Source of the DNA: JANPCX01 sp966211815
Lineage (GTDB): Bacteria > Pseudomonadota > Gammaproteobacteria > Burkholderiales > Burkholderiaceae_C
Direction: 5' to 3'
Assembly: GCA_966211815.1 (NCBI GenBank)
Contig: CBIHOD010000002.1
Location: 78,922-142,921 of the forward strand
DNA length: 64,000 nucleotides
Part shown: piece by piece, positions 1 to 9,171 of the stretch
Layout of the letters: each line of letters starts with the position of its first letter
How positions within the stretch are numbered: position 1 is the first letter of the stretch
Translations under genes and position numbers: made by a program
Notes under the pieces: model-generated
What the model was told of the DNA's origin: nothing
Databases searched by the model: none
What the model saw: the letters and a program-made list of their open reading frames with translations, nothing else

Positions 1-151
1 CCAGTTGTCCGTCCAGGGAGATCGGCATGGCGAAACAGGAATGGATGGGATCGATGAGGCGGATTGCCAACGGCCGGGCCTTGTCGCCGCACGCCGGGTC
101 CACGATGTTGCCATCACCGCCGCCCGGCCGGCCAAAGCACCGCCTCGTCAC
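1..151 (-). CDS. Possible 5' end of a gene cut by the window edge
   Basis: Reading leftwards from a GTG at 151 there is an open frame with no stop up to the window edge, about 50 codons. The peptide contains a plausible protein-like stretch (NIVDPACGDKARPLAIRLI) and ends near AMPISLDGQL. The other two frames look less protein-like. I do not recognise the family, the start has no clear ribosome binding site, and the stretch is short, so this may not be a gene. The sequence beyond position 1 is needed to decide. Confidence 0.25.
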   Translation of the reverse strand, partial: MTRRCFGRPGGGDGNIVDPACGDKARPLAIRLIDPIHSCFAMPISLDGQL

Positions 152-339
152 AATTTGTAGCACGCTCCCCCATGCCCCGGGGGTGGACAGGCACCCCCAT
201 CGGACGCCTTGGGCCTTATGCTTTCGGGCTGCCTGCCCGGTGATGCGGGCACGCGCAAGCGCACCGTAGGGCGGCGCTGCATGCAGACTGCGGCGGCGCG
301 GGCCGGATGCGGATCGACAATGAATTTCTCGAGGCGGTC

Positions 340-1686
340 ATGACACAGGTTTGTCTGAGCTGCGGTGCGGACGACAACCGAGACACCGCCAAATTTTGCA
401 AAGCCTGCGGCAAGCCACTGCTGCGCCCGCCGCAGCAACAAGCGTCGTCGCCGCCGCCGCTTTTCGCGTCCTCGGCCTGGCCCGACGGCGACGTCGTGGC
501 CGCGGCCGTTCCAGCGGCGGCGGGCGATCCCTTCCCTGCGCCTCGGGCGCCTGTGCCCGACGACGACTGGCTGAACGTGTTCGGTGCCGATTCACCAACG
601 GCGGCCCTCCCGGTGGCGTCTTCCCCGCAGTCAGCGGTTCCGCCCCCAGTGGCCCCTCCCACGGCCGGGAGCGGCGTGTTGACGCCTTCCGTCCCCTCGG
701 CGCCGACCGCCCCGACCGCGTCGCCGCCTTTTGCCGCGCCGGCCCGCCCCGGCGCGGTCGACATCGCTTTTCCCGTCCCTTCCGCGTCGCTGGGTGCGCC
801 CTGGTCGCCCCCGGGCCAAGACGCGGCACCCGACGCCGGTCACGCAGCGGCCACGGTTTCGTCGCTGCTTTCCACCGGCGACGCCGTGCCTGCGCCGCGG
901 CCCCGTCCTTTCGGCATGCCGCCCTCCGCCGACAAGCCTGCGGCACCCCAGGCCGCGCCATCGCAGGCGCACGCGGTCGCGCCCGGCACGTCCGCTTCCG
1001 CTGACACGGGTGCCGCGGCGAGTGCCGCCTGGCGCTCCAGGGCCATCGGCGCCATCGCAATCGCCGTCCTCGCCCTGGTCGGATGGGGCGCCTGGCAGGG
1101 GCTGCTGTCCAAGAACGAGCAACCGGACGAGCGATATTCCACGCCGGTCCTGCCGCCGCCCACCGCTGCCCACTCCCCGGCGACGCCCGGGGCCGATGCG
1201 GCGCCTCCCGCGAGTCCGACCGGCGCCGCGGTGATGAACACCGATCCACCCGCCCCAGCCATGCCGATGCCCCCATCCACGGGGCTGGCCACCGCCGCTC
1301 CCCAGCCGCTCCCACCACCAGCTGCCCATGCTCCCGCAGGTGCCCAGCCGGCCCGGCAGGCCGACGCTGGAAAGCCGGCCACCCCAGGCAACAAAGCGGT
1401 GGCCAAGCCGACGTTCGGGACAGCGGCCGCTGTGGCTCCGGCCGCGCCCGCGCAGCCGGAGCCTGCTGCCGCGCCACCGGCCCCGCCGGTAACGGCCGCG
1501 GTCACGGTACTGCCCTCCGGCCCCGCCAGCCCGCAAGAAGCCTGCAAAGCCGCCGGCATGTTCGGCCGTTCCTCGTGCTTGAGCGAGCAATGCGGCAAAC
1601 CCGCTTTCACCGGGCACCCGCAATGCAGGCGCTGGCGGCTCGAACGCCAGCAGGAAGACCAGCAGCGCATGTATGGCGGCTCCTGA
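340..1686 (+). CDS. Zinc-ribbon membrane protein with Pro/Ala-rich linkers
   Basis: I do not recognise a named gene. The ATG at 340 is preferred over the upstream GTG/ATG codons because GAGGCGG lies just before it; this gives 448 aa. The N-terminus is a four-cysteine zinc ribbon (CLSCG at about residue 5, CKACGKPLL at about 22). A low-complexity Pro/Ala/Ser region follows, then one membrane segment (AIGAIAIAVLALVGWGAW) near residue 245, another Pro/Ala-rich stretch, and a C-terminal Cys-rich module (C-x6-SSC-x4-C-x8-C, with EQCGKPAF and HPQCRR). That module resembles C-terminal Cys motifs seen in Burkholderiales membrane proteins and kinases. Probable topology is a cytoplasmic ribbon with a periplasmic tail. 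Two more zinc-ribbon proteins follow directly. Function unknown. Confidence 0.75.
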   Translation: MTQVCLSCGADDNRDTAKFCKACGKPLLRPPQQQASSPPPLFASSAWPDGDVVAAAVPAAAGDPFPAPRAPVPDDDWLNVFGADSPTAALPVASSPQSAVPPPVAPPTAGSGVLTPSVPSAPTAPTASPPFAAPARPGAVDIAFPVPSASLGAPWSPPGQDAAPDAGHAAATVSSLLSTGDAVPAPRPRPFGMPPSADKPAAPQAAPSQAHAVAPGTSASADTGAAASAAWRSRAIGAIAIAVLALVGWGAWQGLLSKNEQPDERYSTPVLPPPTAAHSPATPGADAAPPASPTGAAVMNTDPPAPAMPMPPSTGLATAAPQPLPPPAAHAPAGAQPARQADAGKPATPGNKAVAKPTFGTAAAVAPAAPAQPEPAAAPPAPPVTAAVTVLPSGPASPQEACKAAGMFGRSSCLSEQCGKPAFTGHPQCRRWRLERQQEDQQRMYGGS

Positions 1687-1802
1687 TGGCAGCGCCGGTG
1701 CTCCGGTGACACGGTTCGACACGCCCATGGCACACCGCGCTGGCGCCATCTTTGCGTGCCCCGAAATTCCAAAACGATCCTTTCCTTTTTGAATTCCCCA
1801 CC

Positions 1803-3413
1803 ATGCTGGCACAGCAACTTAGAGGGTCGAGCAGCCTGCTCGACAGCCTGAACGCCTTGCGCAATTGGCGCGTGTTGCTGATGCTGGCCCTCGTCTTCAT
1901 GGCCACGGCGGTCGTGTGGAGCGCCGGCGGGTCGGTGCTGGCATCCGCCGGCCGCCGCTCCGCGCCCATGTTCCTTGGCGCGATCCCGGCCGTCTTGTTG
2001 CTGTTGTGGGGCACGAATTCGGCAGGCATCCTGATGATGGATCAGGCCGCCGGGCGCCCCGGCCGCACCGTGGGCCAAGCCATGCGCGCGTCCCTGGGGG
2101 CCACCCAACAGCTGGTCCTGGTGCTGCTGGCGCTCGCACTTTTCTACATGCTCGGATTGCTGGCGCTGACCGTGCTGCTGCTGATCTGCAGCGTGCCCGT
2201 GGTCGGCCCATGGCTCTACATCCTGGTCTTCCCGGTGGGCGCTGCCGCCAGCGGCTTGGCCTTGTTCATCCTTCCGACGCTGGTGGCGCCACTGTGCGGC
2301 GCCGCCATCTGGTGCGGTTTGGACGCCAGCACGGCCCTGGCCCAACTGTGGGCGGCGATGCGGCACCGGCTGGCGCTCGTCCTGTCCTGGACGCTGCTCT
2401 TGTCCTGCATCGCCGCCGCGGTCGGACTGGTTCTGTCGGCCGTGCTGTTCGCCGGCTTCTCGGTGACTGGCAGCCTGTCGGCGTCCATGCTTGGCGTGCC
2501 GCAGGACCCGTGGTCCGGCGTGGCTGGCATGCCTTCACTCACCATTCCGGGAGGCACTTCTTCCGGCGCGGCCGCTTACCTGCAAGCCGGTACATTGGGC
2601 AGCCTGTTGCTCTGGGCCGCGGCATGCGCCGTCCCTGGCCTCGTGGCCATGAGCGGCGCCTGCATCATCTACCGCCGCGCATTGTTCGGGATGAGCACAG
2701 CCCAAGAAGAGCAGGCCCTGAGCCAGACGCTGGCGTCGGCCGTGAAACGCGCGCCCGACCTGCGCGGCCCATTCGGACCGAAAGCGTCGGGGACCGTCGC
2801 AGTACCTGTTGCGGGGGCGACGACGGATGCAGGCGCGGCTCCTGAAATTTGGCAACGCCCGATGCCCCCGGCTTTTCCCGCCTCGTCATCAACTGTCGGC
2901 CTGGTTCCTGCTACCCAGCAACTCGATAGCGAGTCCGCGCAAGTCCGTCTGATGATGCATGCCATGAGTGACCGGCGAGATGTACCCGCCCCGTCCACAG
3001 CATATCGGCTTTCCCACTCAGGCGCAGCATTGCCAGAGCAGGCGCAGCAGTCATCCTCTGCACATGCGACCTGGCTTCATCAGAATGCGCGCGCCATTGA
3101 TGTCGCACCTGGTCTATCGACTCGTCATCATTGCCAGCAGCAGCACCAACTACCACAGCAATTTGCTTGGTCGCGACCGCAGGTATCTGATTTTGTCGCT
3201 ACTAATCCTGGCTGCGCTGTATCAGCAGCGCTTGACCTCGACCTTGAAGCACCCTATGCAGAAGTTTCCTCTTCAATTTACCCCACTTCTTCTGCTACTA
3301 ATACCCTGGTGCATCCAGCCACGATGAAAATTAAATCTTGTTCCTTTTGTGGCGAAGATGCTGGAATTGACGATATTTTCTGCGTTTACTGCGGAAAGCC
3401 GTTATTGAAGTAA
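1803..3413 (+). CDS. Multi-spanning membrane protein with C-terminal zinc ribbon
   Basis: Unrecognised integral membrane protein, 536 aa from the ATG at 1803 (an in-frame upstream start at 1752 is possible). About seven hydrophobic segments lie in the first 300 residues, including WRVLLMLALVFMATAVVW and QLVLVLLALALFYMLG. A polar linker of about 200 residues follows, then a C-terminal zinc ribbon (CSFCGEDAG, CVYCGKPLLK). Base composition changes sharply within the gene: 2281-2340 has 44 G+C of 60 while 3241-3300 has 26 of 60. The membrane part therefore looks native and the tail looks foreign. The linker is rich in His, Gln and Ser and may be poorly constrained. Function unknown; the ribbon type matches both neighbours. 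Confidence 0.7.
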   Translation: MLAQQLRGSSSLLDSLNALRNWRVLLMLALVFMATAVVWSAGGSVLASAGRRSAPMFLGAIPAVLLLLWGTNSAGILMMDQAAGRPGRTVGQAMRASLGATQQLVLVLLALALFYMLGLLALTVLLLICSVPVVGPWLYILVFPVGAAASGLALFILPTLVAPLCGAAIWCGLDASTALAQLWAAMRHRLALVLSWTLLLSCIAAAVGLVLSAVLFAGFSVTGSLSASMLGVPQDPWSGVAGMPSLTIPGGTSSGAAAYLQAGTLGSLLLWAAACAVPGLVAMSGACIIYRRALFGMSTAQEEQALSQTLASAVKRAPDLRGPFGPKASGTVAVPVAGATTDAGAAPEIWQRPMPPAFPASSSTVGLVPATQQLDSESAQVRLMMHAMSDRRDVPAPSTAYRLSHSGAALPEQAQQSSSAHATWLHQNARAIDVAPGLSTRHHCQQQHQLPQQFAWSRPQVSDFVATNPGCAVSAALDLDLEAPYAEVSSSIYPTSSATNTLVHPATMKIKSCSFCGEDAGIDDIFCVYCGKPLLK

Positions 3414-3443
3414 ATAACAGGCAAGCCAATAAACATTTGTGAA

Positions 3444-4361
3444 GTGGAAAATCAACGTATCAGGCAGCAATTGGAGCTGTCATCACAAAAAAGGCTGGTA
3501 GCGCAAGCCTTATTTTCTGAAGATAACTGCAATAGCGCTAATTATTGCCCTGACTGTAATAGTCAATCCGCAGAAAATGCCATTTTCTGTGATCAGTGTG
3601 GCCATCCTTTAATTACCCCCTACGCTGTACCTATAACCTACTCTAGTCAATCAAATCAGCTCGACAACATAGCATCAGTTTCAAAAAGAAATCCTGATGC
3701 AAGTTTTAACTCGTCACCTCTCACATGGATAACGCAGCGTTGGATGGCACCTTGCGCTGCACTGGCCAGTGTACTTGTACTTGCATTGGGGTTTGTTGTA
3801 AAAGAGGCTTCGGCACCACCTCCTAGTGCAAAAGAGATATTGGCTTCATTGCAGAATGATAATGTTAGCCGGTATGCCCCATATTTTGATTTACTATGCC
3901 TCCGCAACTTTCCATATCATCGCCATCATATTCAAATTTATGCGAATGATCAGGTTGCACGTGATTGGCTAGATCTTTTTGTAAAGGCTGGACTTTACGC
4001 TGCACCAGTAGAGGTTATTTCAGAAGGAATGTCTTCAGAAACAACAATAAGTCTACTTCAGTATCAGGTTTTGCCTGCTATTAATGCTTGGCGACATAAC
4101 GGGCGCCTTTGTGTAGCGCAGCGTTGGGTTTTGGATTCAATAGTGCCGGAGTCGATACGAAAAGATGCTCGTATAGAAGCATCACAATATATCGTTTCAC
4201 TAGTCTGGCGTGCCGAAGGAGTTGCTCCTTGGTTTGAATCGCTACGGAATTTTGCGGATTTACGATTGATTGGAGTTAATTTTTCAAACGCTAGAAAAAT
4301 TACTGTTAGCACTCAGCAAATGATAGAAAAAGATGGTGAGCATTGGAGATTAATAAAATAG
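3444..4361 (+). CDS. Zinc-ribbon single-pass membrane protein (AT-rich)
   Basis: 305 aa from a GTG start at 3444, 30 bp after the preceding stop. An N-terminal zinc ribbon (CPDCN and CDQCGHPLI, about residues 35-55) is followed by a linker, a membrane segment (CAALASVLVLALGFVV, about residues 105-120) and a C-terminal domain of about 175 residues starting PPPSAKEILASL and ending in a short beta-strand-like tail (KDGEHWRLIK). The zinc-ribbon plus membrane-helix plus exported domain layout is common in YvbJ/TcaA-like proteins, but I cannot assign the family. The gene is AT-rich throughout, like the converging pilus operon, and probably arrived with it. A strong shared terminator lies just downstream. 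Confidence 0.7.
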   Translation: MENQRIRQQLELSSQKRLVAQALFSEDNCNSANYCPDCNSQSAENAIFCDQCGHPLITPYAVPITYSSQSNQLDNIASVSKRNPDASFNSSPLTWITQRWMAPCAALASVLVLALGFVVKEASAPPPSAKEILASLQNDNVSRYAPYFDLLCLRNFPYHRHHIQIYANDQVARDWLDLFVKAGLYAAPVEVISEGMSSETTISLLQYQVLPAINAWRHNGRLCVAQRWVLDSIVPESIRKDARIEASQYIVSLVWRAEGVAPWFESLRNFADLRLIGVNFSNARKITVSTQQMIEKDGEHWRLIK

Positions 4362-4364
4362 CTT

Positions 4365-4397
4365 AACAAAAAAAGGGGGATGCCCCCTTTTTTTGTT
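4365..4397. terminator. Bidirectional intrinsic terminator
   Basis: AACAAAAAAAGGGGG (4365-4379), loop ATG, then a perfect complementary arm to 4397. The 15-bp stem has A7 on one side and T7 on the other, so it can end transcription from both converging genes, the zinc-ribbon gene and pilY1. Confidence 0.9.
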
Positions 4398-4399
4398 GA

Positions 4400-7300
4400 T
4401 TAATCTGCAATAGATATCTCTCGAGAGTTAAGAATGCGCCAGACAGGTGCTGGAGACCCAGCAAGGTCCAAAGTTTCCGGAACCGTACCAATTGCATCAT
4501 TGCCAAAAGTTAACTTTGGTACGCCTTTGCCATCAGATACAAAGCGTAAATCAAGCACTCTGCTAGCTTTATAAATTACTTTCTGAACAGTGCCGCTGCT
4601 GTCTTTAAGCGTGGTATTTCCAGTTCCAAAATTAATGCCATAAATCAGAGAGGTTGCACCTGATGTCAAACACGGATCTGACATCGTAGCACTGGGCAAC
4701 GTTGCGACAAAAGCAACAAGTCCAGTTGTGGGTAGTGCCACGCTGTTATCAATCATGCGCCATCCACAACCTGTATAAAATCCAGAAGAATCCCCTTTTG
4801 TACCAAGAGTTAAATGCCAACCCTTTGATGAGGGTAAAAATACGCCGCCAGCAGTTAAGCTTGCGGAAATATCAACAAAATCGGTTTTAACTAATGGGCT
4901 AAGAGTTGCATCAAAAGAAAATACGTCTCCGTCCTTCAGTGCATAAAAATCTTGTTTTTGACATGACGTATCTGATTTGTCTAACAACCGACCAGTTCCT
5001 ACCATAACAAATCTCTTTAATGTTTTAGGATCATATTCGATCATCGGCCGCGTTGTAACAGGTTGCCGGGTTCCTGAGCTAACGCCTGATCCTTCAGTAA
5101 GAGTTGCAATGAGCTTTGCTTCTGGAAAATTTCCGGTTGCTGCAGTTATATCCAAACGCCACACATTTCCAAGGAGATCCCCTGCATAAACTGCATCTGC
5201 TAACGCTAATCCTGGCGTCAAAACATATGCTGTAGCATGCGCCATACCAGATGTTGATATGCCAGTTTGGGTGCGAATCGGTTCTTGCAAAAGATAACCT
5301 GTGCATGGATCAACTATAAAAAAATAGCTGATTCCATCAACATTATTATATCCTGATGTAAAAATAACTACCCATCCGTGCTGACGAGTTCTAACAACTA
5401 CCGGTTCACCATATGAAAAACCCACCTTATCTGCTAGATTGACATCTAAAGGGTCGGCAGTTCGGGGAAATTCCCACATTACCTTCTTTCTCAAGGTATC
5501 TTCATCTGTAATGGATTTTGGATTTGTTATATCCAAGGCATAATAACTCTTGCCACCTTTCCCTAACCCCCCTATTAGCAAAGTACGCCAATTCTGAGGA
5601 TAAAAACCACCTGCTGGATTGGCTTCATTACAAGATAAAGTCGACGCTTTGCCTGCGACTGTATTTGCAAGATCTATATCAAAATTTTTGGGTGTTGCAT
5701 TGACATAATATCGATGCAGATAGGCTGGATTGCCCAGTGCAACTAAACCTCGGTCGATCCTATCTGCACTTGTGCTTGAAGCTCTAAATAACGCACTAGG
5801 TACATAGGCAAACATTTCTTTGCCTGCATCAACATCTACCTCGGGCAGAGCCGCGCCGGTTGGTATAGAACTGGGGGTGGATGTAAACAAGGCTCCGTTG
5901 ATGGCATGTAACACTCCAGAGTTAGAGCCAACATAAATAACGGTGCGACGTCCTAGATCAGCAGGAGTTGATCCAGAAGCGGGTTTTGGCCCCCATTTTG
6001 TTTGAAACGCTAAATAACCAGGCTCATCCCAAAGCAAAGAATTAGGCGATCCAACGACTTTTAATTTAGATCCGACGATATCACCTACTAAAGATGTTCT
6101 GATTCTGTAGTTTGGGGTGGCAGTTTCTTTGCTACGGTCGCCTCGTAGATAATTAAGATAATCCAATGAGTCATTAGTGACCGTTGGTGAACTCTGGCGC
6201 CATGGAGTATCTAAAGCTGCTTCTTGAGTAGACGATATTTTTGTTGTGGAGGTGCTACTGGGATGCCGGAATGCAACCCCTTGGCTACCATTCCAAGTAG
6301 CCATCCGTCTATCAATATCCCAGCCTGTTCCACTTAATTGAGCAGCGAACTTTGAGGAAAATTTCCAGCGCGAAGTCAAAACGCTAGGAGTAGTTGAGAA
6401 ATCTAACGATGAGGCTTCTATTTCAGAAGTCCAGTCTGCAGAGGTATAACTAGTGCTAAAACTTGCATCAGAGATGGCTGAAACTTGAGGTGTTGCCGTA
6501 GCGGATGCTGTTGTATTTGCCACAATAGATGCTGCAATTCGTGAAAATGCCTGAGTTAACCCATTAATCATCGAATTAGGATCTGAGGCAACAAAATAAT
6601 TGTCTGGTAATTGTTGTCCGCCTGAAGGTGAAATTCGTCCCGTGGTATACCAGGAGGCTAGTGATGGTAATGCCGTGGCAGTTAAAGGATTGAAGCCTGC
6701 CGGAACAGTGAAGCCACCATATTTGGCTGCGAGATAAAATTGATTGTTTGTTTTATAGGTTGAATATTCAAGTACATCGAGCCAATACGTATCAATGGTC
6801 TGCTTGTCCAATGTGTGCAAGATAGATGCATTGTCAGGCCGTATGTCGGTCGTATGTACTTGATACGCAATGCCCGCCATCAATGCCGAATTGTTGCTAC
6901 AGCATCCGTTGTAATTCTGTGCTGTTCCTAAAGATCCCCCAAGACCCTCTAAAGATCCTACCTTATTGGTCATTGTGGTAGAGGTGATGGCGTCAGATGC
7001 TAAACCAGAGGGTGCAGTAGGCTCGTTCGCCCCTCCAGCTATTGAAGAGCCCGGAACATTTTTATCTGCATGAGTATTTACGTCTCCAATTCCAAGAATA
7101 AAATTTTTCTGACATGAGTAGAGAATTGGATCATCCCAATTTGTAATGACAGGAAATCCATCTGCATAAGCATTTTTGGTTGCAGTCGAGGCTGCTCCCA
7201 TATTTGTCCATTCAGGTATATTGCCTAAATTTTTAAAATATCTAACTGCCGCATAATAAAGTTCTCCTACCGGGTCATAAGTCTTATATGAACCAGATTG

Positions 7301-8431
7301 TCCAAACTTGTTTAGATAATTCATCACCCCACTATTGGTTACGCTGGTTCCAAATGTTGTATTGGTAAGGGCGGCATCATTTGGTGGGCATGGAGATCCT
7401 GAGCAGCTACTTAAAGGATCAAGCTTCATAACCCCTGTTGCTCCATCCCATTCTGGGGAAACGTTTGCTATAGCAACAGACAATGGAACTGGTTGCATAG
7501 GCCCGATATAGGCTTGCCTTGCGCGTAATACACCGCCATCCCTCGCAATATTTGAGTCGTTAAGATATCCGAATGCGCTATACCGAATGCGATCCGCATA
7601 TTTTTGCATTAAACCTTCGGGTTTATAGGTTGTTGCGGTCGGCGGACCATAAGCTACACAATTCGACTCCAGCCCTAACGGACTAGCAACCGCTCCCCCA
7701 AGTGTTGGATCGCAAACTTTTACGCGAATACTGACCTCGTATACTGTGCCATTTACCAATGTGCTGGAGGGGTTATATGGGGTTGCCGGATCATCCGGAT
7801 TTCCCGTGGCAGTAAAATTCATCTTATTGCCAAGACCCTGGATTCGCATTTTAAAATTGCTAGCGCTACTCGGAGTAGATGCACTCACCCCAGTAGAAAG
7901 TGTGCGATTTGGAAAATTACCTGTACCGCCTTGTCCTGATGCATATGCTTTTTCAATAATTGTGACACCAGGTGTGGAACCAGAGCCTGCTGTATCTACA
8001 ACGCGATAACCACCGGTCAATGCCCAGCGAAAAGGGTCAATGGTTTGCATTGTCGCCCAATTGAGGAAGTTTCCGCTCCACTGTTTACTTGCTCCATTGC
8101 ATGAATATGGCGGAGAGTACGCTGGGGCAGAACTTGCCATGCTTACCGGATAAAAATGCCGGTTTGCCTCGGTAGGACTATAATTATATAAATAGCATTT
8201 TTTGGGATCGAAATATCCAACATATACTGTGCTGTTGCTATAAGTATTATTTATATGAGCAACGCTAACTGCAGTTGGAAACTCCACAGAAAGCGCTAAA
8301 GCCAAATTGCCTGGTACCGCTACAGTGCTGAAAACTGGTTGATCAGCGAGTGGAACCTGAGCAATGCAAACTAATGAAAAAGGCATGAGCGCAATTGCCG
8401 CTGCTTGCTTGGAAAAAAATTTATTCATCAT
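4400..8431 (-). CDS. pilY1: Type IV pilus tip adhesin/assembly protein PilY1
   Basis: PilY1 caps the type IV pilus and, with the minor pilins, primes assembly and controls retraction and adhesion. The protein is 1343 aa. It starts with a signal peptide (FFSKQAAAIALMPFSLVCIA), followed by the Burkholderiales-type start LALALSVEFPTAVSVAH and the conserved WSGNFLNWATMQTIDPFRW. The C-terminal half is the PilY1 beta-propeller (RRTVIYVGSNSGVLHAING, VYAGDLLGNVWRLDI). I see no DxSxS motif of a von Willebrand A domain in the N-terminal half, which some PilY1 proteins carry. It is the last gene of the pilE-fimT-pilV-pilW-pilX-pilY1 operon, 28 bp after pilX. It is strongly AT-rich compared with flanking chromosome, suggesting transfer. 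Confidence 0.92.
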   Translation of the reverse strand: MMNKFFSKQAAAIALMPFSLVCIAQVPLADQPVFSTVAVPGNLALALSVEFPTAVSVAHINNTYSNSTVYVGYFDPKKCYLYNYSPTEANRHFYPVSMASSAPAYSPPYSCNGASKQWSGNFLNWATMQTIDPFRWALTGGYRVVDTAGSGSTPGVTIIEKAYASGQGGTGNFPNRTLSTGVSASTPSSASNFKMRIQGLGNKMNFTATGNPDDPATPYNPSSTLVNGTVYEVSIRVKVCDPTLGGAVASPLGLESNCVAYGPPTATTYKPEGLMQKYADRIRYSAFGYLNDSNIARDGGVLRARQAYIGPMQPVPLSVAIANVSPEWDGATGVMKLDPLSSCSGSPCPPNDAALTNTTFGTSVTNSGVMNYLNKFGQSGSYKTYDPVGELYYAAVRYFKNLGNIPEWTNMGAASTATKNAYADGFPVITNWDDPILYSCQKNFILGIGDVNTHADKNVPGSSIAGGANEPTAPSGLASDAITSTTMTNKVGSLEGLGGSLGTAQNYNGCCSNNSALMAGIAYQVHTTDIRPDNASILHTLDKQTIDTYWLDVLEYSTYKTNNQFYLAAKYGGFTVPAGFNPLTATALPSLASWYTTGRISPSGGQQLPDNYFVASDPNSMINGLTQAFSRIAASIVANTTASATATPQVSAISDASFSTSYTSADWTSEIEASSLDFSTTPSVLTSRWKFSSKFAAQLSGTGWDIDRRMATWNGSQGVAFRHPSSTSTTKISSTQEAALDTPWRQSSPTVTNDSLDYLNYLRGDRSKETATPNYRIRTSLVGDIVGSKLKVVGSPNSLLWDEPGYLAFQTKWGPKPASGSTPADLGRRTVIYVGSNSGVLHAINGALFTSTPSSIPTGAALPEVDVDAGKEMFAYVPSALFRASSTSADRIDRGLVALGNPAYLHRYYVNATPKNFDIDLANTVAGKASTLSCNEANPAGGFYPQNWRTLLIGGLGKGGKSYYALDITNPKSITDEDTLRKKVMWEFPRTADPLDVNLADKVGFSYGEPVVVRTRQHGWVVIFTSGYNNVDGISYFFIVDPCTGYLLQEPIRTQTGISTSGMAHATAYVLTPGLALADAVYAGDLLGNVWRLDITAATGNFPEAKLIATLTEGSGVSSGTRQPVTTRPMIEYDPKTLKRFVMVGTGRLLDKSDTSCQKQDFYALKDGDVFSFDATLSPLVKTDFVDISASLTAGGVFLPSSKGWHLTLGTKGDSSGFYTGCGWRMIDNSVALPTTGLVAFVATLPSATMSDPCLTSGATSLIYGINFGTGNTTLKDSSGTVQKVIYKASRVLDLRFVSDGKGVPKLTFGNDAIGTVPETLDLAGSPAPVWRILNSREISIAD

Positions 8432-8459
8432 GGCCTCAAATTATTGTCTTAAAATACAA

Positions 8460-9158
8460 TCAAGGCAAAGGTTCACAAAAGGTAGTTTGGAAGAAAGCCT
8501 CAGTACTTCTGGGGCCTGTTACTCTGGTAGTCAACCGATAACTCACAGGCTTCTTTACGCTTCCAGCGATGCCAGTACTGCCTTGCAATAATTTGGTTGA
8601 GTTGGCTTTGTCGGCACTATCGCCTGACAGGTGACTCTCATCAAAACCAAATACATCGGGATTCGAGCAAGGAACGCAAACATCTCTGCCCAAAGTTTGA
8701 GCATCACCAACAGAGGAGCAAAGTCGGTCAATTAAATATCTAATTTTAATTTCTTTGCCTGGGTTAATAGTGCCAGCTGTCCATTTGGCATCAAATGTAG
8801 ACAATTTTCCAACTAAGTCCACCGGTATTCCCACTGCATTTGTCGTTAATCTCACTGGACTGTAGTTCAAACCGAGGCCGCTACTTACTCCAGCACCCCT
8901 TTGCGCAGGTGTAGCAAGGGTGCCAACCGTAAATTGCCGTAAAACGAGGGATACTGCGCGTTCAGATTGATTTTGAAAATCTCGTTTAAATCCAATATTT
9001 CCGGCCGCCGTAAGGGCTGTATTAAATGAACTGACAAGAGCTACTGCACCTATTAACATAATTGTGAGTGCGATTAAGCTAAAGATCAGTACAACACCAT
9101 ATTGTCTCGATGGTGGAGTGCAAAATATAACACGCTTTGGGGCTGCTATAATTTTCAT
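8460..9158 (-). CDS. pilX: Type IV pilus minor pilin PilX
   Basis: 232 aa minor pilin. The prepilin signal is SRQYG followed by VVLIFSLIALTIMLIG; as is usual for PilX, the hydrophobic helix lacks the Glu5 found in other pilins. Ser/Asn-rich helix residues follow (VSSFNTALTAAGNIG) and a globular C-terminal domain contains several Cys residues (RDVCVPCSNPD). PilX sits with PilV, PilW and PilY1 in the tip complex that initiates pilus assembly. It is between pilW (13 bp) and pilY1 (28 bp), consistent with one transcript, and shares the low G+C of the operon. Confidence 0.85.
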   Translation of the reverse strand: MKIIAAPKRVIFCTPPSRQYGVVLIFSLIALTIMLIGAVALVSSFNTALTAAGNIGFKRDFQNQSERAVSLVLRQFTVGTLATPAQRGAGVSSGLGLNYSPVRLTTNAVGIPVDLVGKLSTFDAKWTAGTINPGKEIKIRYLIDRLCSSVGDAQTLGRDVCVPCSNPDVFGFDESHLSGDSADKANSTKLLQGSTGIAGSVKKPVSYRLTTRVTGPRSTEAFFQTTFCEPLP

Positions 9159-9171
9159 GGCCGAATTGCAT

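Noticed and set aside
27..269. 80-codon plus-strand frame at the window start
   Set aside because: No ribosome site or family; composition is typical of chance frames.
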